A stretch of DNA of 64,000 bases from Temnopleurus reevesii (Eukaryota; Echinodermata; Echinoidea; Temnopleuroida; Temnopleuridae): NCBI GenBank assembly GCA_036244855.1, contig BQKZ01000066.1, forward strand, positions 194,486 through 258,485, given 5' to 3'. The position numbers and the translations under genes are program-made. Below the pieces are notes generated by a model. That model had not been told where the DNA came from, did not search any database, and worked only from the letters and a program-made list of their open reading frames with translations. The stretch's first letter is position 1; each line of letters starts with the position of its first letter. This document shows, piece by piece, positions 58,801 through 64,000 of the stretch.

Positions 58801-61800
58801 CTTTGACGGCAAGGGACGGAAATTTGATGATGCGGAGCTTCATTGTATTGAAATCGGCGGCCATCTTGTCAGCATTCATTCCAATTTAGAGCAAAACTTT
58901 CTTTCAAGTAAGATTTCTCTAATGTTCACTGACGTCAAGAAATATATACATTTTTAGTATGCAATATGACAGATTGATAAAAAATTGAAAATCTAAAGTT
59001 ATTTTGTAGTCGCTGAAATAACAGAAAAGCAGCTGAGAATACATTGAATTTATACGTCACCATGTTAAAGTTTTATTACGTGATACTCTCTAGTTTTTCT
59101 GTGTCACTGGGAGAAAAATCTTTAACCTAATGGTACTGTTCCAAGTGGATTCTACGTACTTCACTTAGCAAGTCTTTAAAATTTGCATGCATAGTCAGTA
59201 GCGATAATTGTAGTATAACTTTAAATTTTTGGTGCTGTTACAGTCCGTGCTAATATGGGAGGAGCGTACCTCTGGATCGGTTTACATGACATGTCGACAG
59301 AGAATGTTTTTTCATGGACAGACGGGACAAAGGTAAGTCTTGGTAGAGTTGTTCGTAACTCAAACATGTTCTTGCACTAAAATGCTTATTCAATATAGCG
59401 ATAGAGTAGGCCTGAATTATATATCCATGAAGTAAAACAGAAATAGGGACACAGGGGAACCCGTCCATGGAATTACCACGGTCTCATTGAATGAAGAAAA
59501 ATCAGATGCATAAGTAGACAAAATTTGAGCAAAATTGGACAAATCCAATCCAAGTTACGAATTTATTAATTCTCAAGGATATCACGATCTGCGCGATCTA
59601 TCCAAGTTGTGACAATTCCCTATCAAGTTAATTTCATAGTATTATTTTAGTTATTGTCATTATTGTTGTAATTATTATTACGGGAGAATTGAATTGTTTA
59701 TGATTTGGACTGTTCGTTAATTGTTCTAGTTGGACTACCAGAACTGGGCTAGCGGCCAACCTGATAACTGGCAGAGCGGGGAGGATCACGTTCATCTGAG
59801 AACAAATGAGCTTGATGCCGGCAAGTGGAATGATATTGATGGTAATAGTTGGACCATGCAGTCCATCTGCAAAAAGGGCAGCAGTAAGTGATCTATTTAC
59901 TCATTTGTGTGTGTTTTTTTGTTTATGTGGTTATGTGTTCGTTAATTGTTCTAGTTGGACTACCAGAACTGGGCTAGCGGCGAACCTAATAACTGGCAGA
60001 GCAGGGAGGATCACGTTCATTTGAGAACGAATGAGCTTGATGCTGGCAAGTGGAATGACATCGATGGCAATAGTTGGACCATGCAGTCCATCTGCAAAAA
60101 GGGCAGCAGTAAGTGATTCATTTATTCAGTTATTTGTTTTTTATTGTTTGTTTATTAATTTATTTGTATGTGTTTATTTTTTAGTTATTCATGTATTCAT
60201 TTATTTTTTTGTTGATGTCAGCAAGTGGAATGACATTAATGGCAGTAGTTGGACCATGCAGTCCATCTACAAGAAGGGCAGCAGTAAGTGATATCTATTT
60301 ATTCATTTGTGTTTTTTTTTAAATTTGTTTATTTCTTCATGTTCATATTTGTTTGATGCTGGAAAGTGGAATTACATCAATGGCAATAGTTGGACCATGG
60401 AATCCCACTGCTTGAATGGCAATCGTAAGTGATTCATTTATTCATTTGTTTTTTGTTTCTTTCTTTATTGATTTGTATGTTTGTTTATTCATCTATTCAT
60501 TTATTTGTTTGGACGGATGACATCGATGGCAATAGTTGGACCATGCAGTCCATCTGCAAGAAGGGCAGCAGTGAGTCATGAATTTATTCCTTTGATTGTA
60601 TGTTTGATGTCTTCAAGTGGTTCTACTCATTGAACGCATGTTCAGCATCTTAATGAGGAGCACTTTTATGGGGTGGTGCTTTAAAAGTGCTATGACATTG
60701 ATGGCAATAGTTACCATGGATCAAGAATATTTTATTTGTGTGTTTGTTTGTTTGTTTGTTCATTTTATTTACTACATGGTTTTTAGTTTCACCTCTTTTT
60801 TTACTCTCAATTAATATTTTCAGATAGATTATTCACTCAAATTTGGTATGAGATCATACCAGGGAGGTGTTTCACCAAGGTAAGAAAGACTTTACGTACG
60901 ACTTTACGTTCGACTGGTATCCCTTCTTGCGCTGAATGCGCGTAATATTATGAATGATTACGCACAAGAAGGGATACCAGTCAAATGTAAAGTCGTGCAT
61001 AAAGTCTTTCTTACCTTGGTGAAACACCTCCCAGGAAGTGAAGAATGGAACATAATAGTGATTAATTGAATGGATCTGGAAAATGTAAAGATAAATTTAC
61101 TACTCAAGAAGCATATACTTACTGCTTTCTTTGTCTTTTTTTTTTCATATTAGGCGGTGGTACCCCAGTGGATCCACCTATCATGCCAACACGTAAGTAT
61201 CAAAATGGAATTCTGTGGCATATCATTGATTTTAACCTTTTGATATCTGGATTTAGGTCTAATCAGATATTTCTTGGGAGCGTCGTGGTGGAGTGGTTCG
61301 GACTCTCGCCTCTTAACTAGAGGGTCGGTGGTTCGAATCTCTCCCAGGGCGTTAATTTCCTTCAGCAAGAAATTTACCCATAGTGTGCTGCACTCAACCC
61401 AGGTGAGGTGAATAGGTACCGGCAGGAATTTATTCTTCTAAATGCAGAAGCACCTACTTAGCAGCTATGCTATGGCCGGGTAATAATATTAGATAATTTG
61501 TCTCGCGCCTCTGAATAGGTGACTAGAGAGATGGCGTGTTTAAATGCTATATATTATTATATTATTTTTATATCAGCCAGACAGAAATGAATATTGAGTG
61601 GTTCGAAAAGCCATTAATAAAGTAAAGAGGCCAACACAAACAAATATCCTGAAAATGGATTTTTTTAAATCTCTAGACCTCTTTTAAAACTTATCATTTT
61701 TTGTTTTTAATTGGCTTCACAGTGAACACTATATTAACAACGATCTTAGTTGTTTTCTCTTGTTGGGCACATTTTGATCTGTGGGTTTAGCTCCCACATA

Positions 61801-64000
61801 ATAATACTTGTATGGCTAGACGATTTGCTGGTTTTTTGAAGATCTCATTTAATTTTTCTCATACTTTTAAAAATCCTTATGTTCATTAAGCAAAGTCTTG
61901 ATCAATGGTTGCAAACCGAAAATGCTTGTATTTTCCGATAATTTACTTATGATCTTCTTCCCGCGAACGCTATTTTTATCCAATCCAAACTAATTTTACA
62001 AAACTATTTCAAAATATTTTGCTTGTGATTATGCACAATTTATAGTGATAGATGCATACGTCTAGCTAATATTTATGGAATAGCTAATTCATCAATTGAA
62101 GAGAGTTGATCAGTTGTCTTACGATGTGCAAATGTAGAATATAGATAGAGGGATATTTATGGAATAGCTAATTCATCAATTGAAGAGAGTTGATCAGTTG
62201 TCTTACGATGTGCAAATGTAGAATATAGATAGAGGGATATTTATGGGATAGCTAATTCATCAATTGAAGAGAGTTGACCAGTTGTCTTACGATGTGCAAA
62301 TGTAGAATATAGGTAGAGTGATGTGTCAGCTGCTGTATATCGCTAGTTTTTATCAGACTATAGTGATTATAGACCATACTCATTGAGACACCTGATCAAC
62401 TCTCTTCAAGTATTCTTCACTACAATAAATCTCTTTTAATCCAAGTAATTTGTCTTCAATCCTCCTCCAAATTCAGCTAAGTTCGACCCAAGATGTGGCA
62501 ACGGATGGGACTTTGATTCGACGAGTCAGAACTGTTACCTCTTCAGATGGACCGATTATCTGAACTGGAACGACGCCAGGGAGTACTGTCGAGTGCAGGG
62601 TGGGGATTTGACTAGCATTACAAGTCAGGCTGAACAGGCGTACATCAATGGTGAGATGATTTTATCTCTTAATTCTCTGCCTTTGCAGAGGCATTATTCT
62701 TTTAGTTTGGTGTCTGTCCCAAAGCCCCCCCCCCCCCACAAAAAAAGTTCTTCAGATGCCCTTAAAATACCAACCCTCTAGAAATGGCTGATCTGAACTT
62801 CTATTTGCTTTTCACCAAAATTGAAAAATCACAGTAAAATTATAAATAAACGTGGGAAAGATGACCTGAAAATATGTCTTCAGATGCCATTTTGCTTCTC
62901 ATCTCCTTTTATGGCCTTATTTTCCTCATGGATTGTTCAAATTGTGTTTGAGTGCGGTTGAGTGCAGGGTAGCTATTTTAAGAGCATCACAAGTCAGGCT
63001 AAACAGGGAAACATGAACGGTGACGCACTGATAATATGTCAATTCTTATGCACCAAACCCTTTTCAGACAATAAAGGGGAAGTCCGTCCCAAATACTTTA
63101 CTATTTTAATGAAAGGAGAATAATTTGAACAACTTACCAAGAAAAGAAAATGTCTAAACTGGTACGATGCCAGGGAGTACTATCAAGTGCAGGGCAGGGA
63201 TTTGACCAGCATTACAAGTCAGACTGAACAGGCATATATCAATGATGAGGAACTTTAATTTTTTCAATTTACTTACCTTAAACCCTGCCGTAATCAAGCA
63301 ACTATAAATGTGAAGTCCATCCAAGATATTTCACAATGTCACTAAAAGGATAATAATTTGAACAGCACATCAAGGAAAGGAGATATTAAAACTGGTACGA
63401 CGTCGGGGAGTACTGTTGGGTGCAGGGCGGGGACTAGACTAGCATTACCAGTCATACGGAACCGGCTTACATCAATGGTGGCAAACTTATACAAGTCAAA
63501 TAATTGCCATTGTCAACAGTAGGGTAATGCCACACACATGAAAGATAGAAAACTACAATTGCACACATTATAGTTATGCCTACAACTTGTTGTGTACCTA
63601 TGATATGCCAAAATAATAACCTCTATGAAGTATTGGTCGAATGTAGTCCAGAATATTTAATTCAAATAAAAATCTATTCTATCATAATTCATCTTGACAC
63701 CAATGGTATCATGATACTCCTAGCGTATTACGGTACCACACACACACACAAAACATAAGAGCACATACAGTGCGCACTTCAATACACTGCCACACCATGC
63801 GGAATACGCACTGAGAGAGACTCTTGCACTATTGGTCAACGAGGGGTTAACGGCTGTTTTGAATTTTGAACGCACGGTCCATTAGTTCGAGGCCCGAATA
63901 GAAGAATTATTATTGGAATAACTATAAATGCGCCTATCATGACCAATCTTTGTGCTTAATTGATTGGTGATAAGTTCTAACATTTAGTACTCTTCATCAT
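37769..64000 (+). CDS. Gene B: tandem paralogous multi-CTLD receptor (3' partial)
   Basis: Visible coding exons from the signal peptide to the first exon of CTLD5 (last visible exon ends at 62650). One exon from each alternative set gives 1,906 nt, i.e. 635 codons plus one base, with every splice phase matching. Domain order: signal peptide, CTLD1, CTLD2, CTLD3, 18-nt linker, CTLD4, 39-nt linker, CTLD5 start. No CysR or FN2 domain precedes CTLD1. Exon lengths for CTLD3 end to CTLD5 match gene A closely. CTLD1 has three alternative last exons and CTLD4 has two. The transmembrane part lies outside the window, so membrane anchoring is inferred from gene A. Confidence 0.85.
38378..38378. other. 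Single-N contig join between two copies of exon 1
   Basis: The sequence restarts after the N with ttttttttgcttgagtgcat, as at 37731, so the second exon-1 copy begins at a contig edge. Confidence 0.75.
38416..38461 (+). CDS. Gene B exon 1: signal peptide, copy 2
   Basis: 46 nt with the same protein sequence as copy 1 (one synonymous ccg/cca change noted) and the same donor gtaact. The 5' flank is nearly identical, while the following intron is clearly diverged with indels. Either an alternative first exon from a tandem duplication or a second haplotype placed in tandem at an N join. Confidence 0.65.
38819..39148. mobile_element. MULE-like MITE with 9-bp target duplication
   Basis: 330 bp. 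Ends GGTAGGCACTACATGGACTC and GAGTCCATGTAGTGCCTACC are perfect 20-base inverted repeats that continue imperfectly (gggagacaccgcgc / gcgcggtgtctccc). Flanked by GTTTTGTTG at 38810-38818 and 39149-39157. A 9-bp duplication and long inverted ends fit Mutator-like elements. GC-rich ends stand out from AT-rich surroundings. No transposase. Confidence 0.85.
39158..41059. other. First intron of gene B, no further exon seen
   Basis: Mostly AT-rich. A GC-richer patch at about 39780-39920 has an open frame (39746-39997) without CTLD features or usable splice sites. 40870-41030 carries a degenerate inverted relation to 28200-28330. The distance from exon 1 to exon 2 is about 2.6-3.2 kb depending on which exon 1 is used. 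Confidence 0.4.
41060..41208 (+). CDS. Gene B exon 2: CTLD1 first part
   Basis: 149 nt, phase 1/0. It encodes [20 protein letters not shown], then [20 protein letters not shown]. It has the N-terminal cysteines and the MCYK strand; LAMPKTA replaces the usual LVSIHxx helix start, as is common in CTLDs with shorter loops. Follows the signal peptide directly. Confidence 0.88.
41388..41760 (+). pseudogene. Tandem decayed copies of the end of CTLD1 exon 2
   Basis: 41388-41439 and 41578-41630 (period about 190) contain gtgaactatgatgggactc / tgaactatgatgggactccc and ccctatgcc..aaaacagtgt, worn versions of the exon end. Both are followed by copies of the parent's intron start (aagtataatctacatgttgt, ttttgtttattctatggata). 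A third intron-only trace begins at about 41754. Confidence 0.75.
42162..42283 (+). CDS. Gene B exon 3: CTLD1 middle
   Basis: 122 nt, phase 0/2, acceptor ttcttcacag, donor gtaagt. It encodes [20 protein letters not shown] then [26 protein letters not shown] is the WIGL core. It ends with gc, so any third exon starting with t or a yields Ala. Confidence 0.87.
42284..44632. other. Intron of gene B, no gene seen
   Basis: 2.35 kb, AT-rich, no repeats with clear borders and no CTLD-like open stretch in any frame. Confidence 0.4.
44633..44760 (+). CDS. Gene B exon 4a: CTLD1 ligand loop, alternative 1 (EPS)
   Basis: 128 nt, phase 2/1, acceptor cgtctcttcag, donor gtatgt. It encodes [20 protein letters not shown] then [11 protein letters not shown] and [12 protein letters not shown] and WNT replace EPN and WND, so the sugar site is non-canonical. 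It is one of three exons (also 47964-48094 and 48237-48364) with the same phases and role. Since 128 is not a multiple of 3 and entry and exit phases differ, two of them cannot be joined in frame. Confidence 0.85.
44812..45700. repeat. Satellite-like tandem repeat, about 176-bp unit, five copies
   Basis: Units start near 44812, 44989, 45164, 45344 and 45520, each with ctatgttctg(g/a)tata, gtggacc(c/t)a and cctgttgtaa. Units 1 and 3 share attaaaaagattatgtac, and units 2 and 4 share tattgccttgttgcatgtgg, so a two-unit (about 353-bp) higher-order period is visible. Worn traces (cctagcctgttatagtc, cagcctgttatagtc) continue to about 46270. Confidence 0.85.
45701..47648. other. Intron of gene B, worn satellite then no recognisable feature
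   Basis: The first ~600 bases carry diverged satellite units. The rest is AT-rich and featureless. 47578-47645 is loosely repeated at 47880-47940 (tttcgaccctcatcgttga / tttcaaccctcattgtaga) on the two sides of a MITE. Confidence 0.4.
47649..47882. mobile_element. MITE with AATAGACCAGTTCACTAA ends
   Basis: 234 bp with perfect 18-base inverted ends (AATAGACCAGTTCACTAA left, complement right). The interior (gttcttgacaac..aaaagtttgtctg, gcatgcaaactagatt) resembles 1660-1770 in gene A's intron, so the family is dispersed. It inserted just before alternative exon 4b. Confidence 0.7.
47964..48094 (+). CDS. Gene B exon 4b: CTLD1 ligand loop, alternative 2 (SPN)
   Basis: 131 nt, phase 2/1, acceptor catgtcatcgtag, donor gtatgt. 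It encodes [20 protein letters not shown] then GLWNDRAC and [12 protein letters not shown] stands in place of EPN and WND is kept. It is open throughout, with intact splice sites and all expected cysteines, so it looks functional rather than decayed. Confidence 0.8.
48237..48364 (+). CDS. Gene B exon 4c: CTLD1 ligand loop, alternative 3 (EPN, WND)
   Basis: 128 nt, phase 2/1, with the same acceptor context as 4b (catgtcatcgtag) and donor gtatgt. It encodes [20 protein letters not shown] then TLWNDVYC and YFLCERDNG. This version has the full mannose-type EPN/WND site. It is only 142 bp from 4b, so the pair arose by local duplication. Confidence 0.83.
48365..50083. other. Intron of gene B, no gene seen
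   Basis: Very AT-rich. Short open frames at 49731-50138 show no domain. Confidence 0.4.
50084..50230. mobile_element. Foldback element, gtgtttcat family
   Basis: Left arm tgtttcataaagctgttcac and gactggtgacc; right arm gcaccagtcttg and tagctttatgagac. Related to 3468-3815, 13000-13120 and 60862-61033. Confidence 0.45.
50231..51002. other. Intron of gene B with a small inverted repeat
   Basis: 50830-50945 has inverted pieces (gcaaagacgtcttaacttct...agcatagacatattaac / cgtctatgctaggaggt...gaagacatcttagc). No coding signal. Confidence 0.35.
51003..51226 (+). CDS. Gene B exon 5: CTLD2 first part
   Basis: 224 nt, phase 1/0. It encodes [40 protein letters not shown] and TVWIGLSDT. One exon covers the N-terminal strands to the WIGL core. 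Acceptor ctttgtag, donor gtgagt. Confidence 0.9.
51358..51570. repeat. Retroelement-like 3' tail ending in (TTGAAC)n
   Basis: Ends gaataaatgaacttgaactt followed by two more gaactt units. aataaa plus a short repeat tail suggests a 5'-truncated non-LTR element. Sits in the intron after exon 51003-51226. Confidence 0.5.
51979..52064 (+). CDS. Gene B exon 6: CTLD2 middle and ligand loop (QPD)
   Basis: 86 nt, phase 0/2. It encodes [20 protein letters not shown] then WAPNQPDSR (last codon split). Galactose-type QPD triplet. Acceptor tttcaaaag is weak but the phase fits. Confidence 0.83.
52065..53505. other. Intron of gene B, no gene seen
   Basis: 1.4 kb with no recognised repeat or exon. An open frame at 52791-53096 has no domain features. 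Confidence 0.4.
53506..53618 (+). CDS. Gene B exon 7: CTLD2 C-terminus
   Basis: 113 nt, phase 2/1. It encodes [20 protein letters not shown] then WSTAVC and SFVCERPTG. The WND position reads WST, so despite QPD this domain's calcium site is incomplete. Donor gtgata is off consensus but the phase matches the next exon. Confidence 0.83.
53777..53945 (+). mobile_element. tRNA-like SINE fragment
   Basis: gcgtcgtggcgtgcgcctg (A-box-like) and gtgggttcgaagcctgg (B-box-like), then accgtctttcggatggagac. Different body from the SINE at 61276-61560. Ends near a (ttc)n run. Confidence 0.45.
53946..54538. other. Intron of gene B, no gene seen
   Basis: AT-rich, with T and A runs. Nothing recognised. Confidence 0.4.
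54539..54751 (+). CDS. Gene B exon 8: CTLD3 first part
   Basis: 213 nt, phase 1/1. It encodes [40 protein letters not shown] and ESWLGLSG. Three worn copies of its 3' half follow at about 180-bp spacing. Confidence 0.9.
54806..55284 (+). pseudogene. Three tandem copies of the CTLD3 exon 3' half
   Basis: 54806-54918, 54972-55087 and 55165-55284. All keep ctgattc(a/g)gga and a donor (gtgagt, gtgagt, gtaaag). Copy 1 has a small deletion and an inserted tga near the end, copy 3 has a small insertion before the donor, and copy 2 reads best. None has the N-terminal half or a strong acceptor. The second and third cysteines are missing, so none can replace the parent exon. Confidence 0.85.
55636..55947. 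mobile_element. MITE with long inverted ends, nested in an older repeat
   Basis: Left arm from 55636: ggcccatattccgatagcga, then ggtttaagttaaccctggtc; right arm ends at 55947 with the complement. Arms are about 62 bases with few mismatches. The surrounding repeat also exists without the insertion at about 62-200 in gene A, which supports the boundaries. Confidence 0.75.
56097..56216 (+). CDS. Gene B exon 9: CTLD3 middle (EPV)
   Basis: 120 nt, phase 1/1. It encodes [20 protein letters not shown] then [20 protein letters not shown] replaces EPN, so sugar binding is uncertain. The WLGL core came from the previous exon. Confidence 0.87.
56217..57241. other. Intron of gene B, no gene seen
   Basis: About 1 kb, AT-rich, no recognised repeat or coding signal. 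Confidence 0.4.
57242..57313 (+). CDS. Gene B exon 10: CTLD3 C-terminus
   Basis: 72 nt, phase 1/1. It encodes [20 protein letters not shown] then KARAG. Paralogue of gene A exon 314-385 (same length, phase and GKW(S/T)T..C pattern). WST replaces WND in both genes' CTLD3. Confidence 0.88.
58099..58116 (+). CDS. Gene B exon 11: 18-nt micro-exon linker
   Basis: 18 nt, phase 1/1, between atttcag and gtaagt, encoding DLDPAVG across the split codons. Its position equals gene A's 33-nt linker exon 1473-1505. The frame also closes without it, so inclusion may be optional. Confidence 0.55.
58749..58907 (+). CDS. Gene B exon 12: CTLD4 first part
   Basis: 159 nt, phase 1/1. It encodes [40 protein letters not shown] and QNFLSS. 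Matches gene A exon 1914-2072 in length, phase and motifs. Confidence 0.9.
59244..59332 (+). CDS. Gene B exon 13: CTLD4 middle
   Basis: 89 nt, phase 1/0. It encodes [20 protein letters not shown] then DGTK. It ends in phase 0, feeding either alternative last exon. Gene A equivalent: 3364-3452, also 89 nt. Confidence 0.9.
59730..59883 (+). CDS. Gene B exon 14a: CTLD4 ligand loop, alternative 1 (QPD)
   Basis: 154 nt, phase 0/1, acceptor ttgttctag, donor gtaagt. It encodes [29 protein letters not shown] and [11 protein letters not shown] is the galactose-type triplet, with WND kept. The usual EDC cysteine is His and the partner cysteine after WND is absent, so one conserved disulfide is lost as a pair. 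154 is not a multiple of 3, so it cannot be spliced together with exon 14b in frame. Confidence 0.88.
59955..60108 (+). CDS. Gene B exon 14b: CTLD4 ligand loop, alternative 2 (EPN)
   Basis: 154 nt, phase 0/1, with the same acceptor (gttcgttaattgttctag) and donor gtaagt as 14a, 225 bp downstream, with a 71-base intron between. It encodes [20 protein letters not shown] and GKWNDIDGN. There are nine base differences from 14a: six silent and three replacement (Q to E, D to N, G to R). Two of the three convert QPD to EPN, the mannose-type triplet. Splice sites and frame are intact. Confidence 0.87.
60220..60725 (+). pseudogene. Decayed partial copies of the CTLD4 last exon
   Basis: 60220-60283, 60354-60424 and 60511-60570 keep the end of the exon (aatagttggaccatg, tccatctgcaagaagggcag) with donor-like gtaag or gtgag. 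A trace lies at about 60689-60720. The ligand-loop half is absent in all, and the last cysteine codon is changed to Tyr in the first. Interspersed with (ttta)/(tttg)-rich DNA. Confidence 0.82.
60862..61033. mobile_element. Foldback MITE, gtgtttcac family
   Basis: Near-perfect hairpin of about 170 bases: left gggaggtgtttcaccaaggt, then aagaaagactttacgt, and cgactggtatcccttcttg; right arm is the complement ending aaacacctccc. Best preserved member of the family at 3468, 13000 and 50084. Confidence 0.8.
61154..61192 (+). CDS. Gene B exon 15: Pro-rich linker between CTLD4 and CTLD5
   Basis: 39 nt, phase 1/1, acceptor catattag, donor gtaagt. It encodes [13 protein letters not shown]. Gene A counterpart 4570-4608 has the same length and the same ending. 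Confidence 0.82.
61276..61560 (+). mobile_element. tRNA-derived SINE (plus strand)
   Basis: ggagcgtcgtggtggagtgg (A-box-like), then ggtggttcgaatctctcc (B-box-like), body ttcagcaagaaatttaccc and gtgctgcactcaacccaggt, ending in an AT-rich (tat)n tail near 61545-61565. Same family as the minus-strand copy at 9876-10168. Not counted as a tRNA gene because of the long non-tRNA body. Confidence 0.75.
62069..62320. repeat. 84-bp tandem repeat, three copies
   Basis: Units start at 62069, 62153 and 62237 with atatttatgg(a/g)atagcta and contain gaagagagttga(t/c)cagttg. Nearly identical. An inverted trace (ctgatcaactctcttcaa) follows at 62391-62409, just before exon 62477. Confidence 0.88.
62477..62650 (+). 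CDS. Gene B exon 16: CTLD5 first part
   Basis: 174 nt, phase 1/1. It encodes [40 protein letters not shown] and QAYIN. Paralogue of gene A exon 5205-5378 (174 nt, same phase). The rest of the domain is beyond the window. Three worn copies follow. Confidence 0.9.
62957..63480 (+). pseudogene. Three decayed copies of the CTLD5 first exon 3' half
   Basis: 62957-63020, 63154-63244 and 63387-63480, spaced about 200-230 bp. Recognisable pieces: gccagggagtactatcaagt, gcattacaagtcag, gaacaggcatatatcaatg. They show frame breaks, lost acceptors and, in the third, an in-frame tag. Upstream of each is a shared attttaatgaaaggag or similar intron piece, so the duplicated unit included intron. Confidence 0.82.
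63481..64000. other. Intron of gene B at the window end, no exon seen
   Basis: Short (ca)n at 63736-63748. The next CTLD5 exon (WIGL core) has not been reached. Confidence 0.4.

Noticed and set aside
61276..61350. tRNA gene on the plus strand
   Set aside because: Same reasoning: it is the head of a SINE that recurs elsewhere in the window.

Overview
The window is eukaryotic nuclear DNA. It is AT-rich, has many introns with GT/AG borders, tRNA-derived SINEs, short inverted-repeat (MITE-like) elements and trinucleotide microsatellites. The gene family (very long tandem C-type lectin receptors in head-to-tail clusters) and the repeat style suggest a marine invertebrate deuterostome, most likely an echinoderm such as a sea urchin. 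That placement is inference. The sequence is a draft assembly: one 238-base N gap, three single-N contig joins (16546, 36002, 38378), and an untrimmed 38-bp Nextera mate-pair junction adapter at 35848-35885.

Two plus-strand genes explain almost all coding sequence. Gene A (314-30502, 5' end outside the window) has 33 visible coding exons. Their lengths and splice phases close into one frame (4,610 nt) except for a single in-frame TGA. It encodes the end of one C-type lectin-like domain (CTLD), nine complete CTLDs, one PAN/Apple domain between the second and third complete CTLDs, short Pro/Thr linkers, one transmembrane helix, and a cytoplasmic tail with the endocytic motif FENVVY. It is a giant mannose-receptor-like endocytic receptor. 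No CysR or FN2 domain is visible.

Gene B (37769 to beyond 64000, 3' end outside) is a tandem paralogue. It has a signal-peptide exon, CTLD1 to CTLD4 and the first exon of CTLD5. Exon lengths 72, 159, 89, about 155, 39 and 174 repeat between A and B in the same order, so gene A's visible part starts at the equivalent of B's CTLD3. I number A's domains A3 (partial), A4, A5, PAN, A6-A12 on that basis.

The most interesting signal is exon duplication. Beside many CTLD exons lie tandem copies of the same exon, mostly decayed and often only its 3' half plus donor site. In two places in gene B the copies are intact and the frame permits only one at a time. CTLD4 has two last exons 225 bp apart, one carrying the galactose-type QPD motif and the other the mannose-type EPN motif. 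CTLD1 has three candidate last exons carrying EPS, SPN and EPN. This looks like an alternative-splicing switch of sugar specificity fed by exon birth and decay. Expression of the alternatives cannot be seen from DNA.

Layout: 1-30502 gene A; 30503-37768 intergenic (3' UTR with a foldback element, GT-rich block, adapter artefact); 37769-62650 gene B exons; 62651-64000 decayed exon copies and intron.
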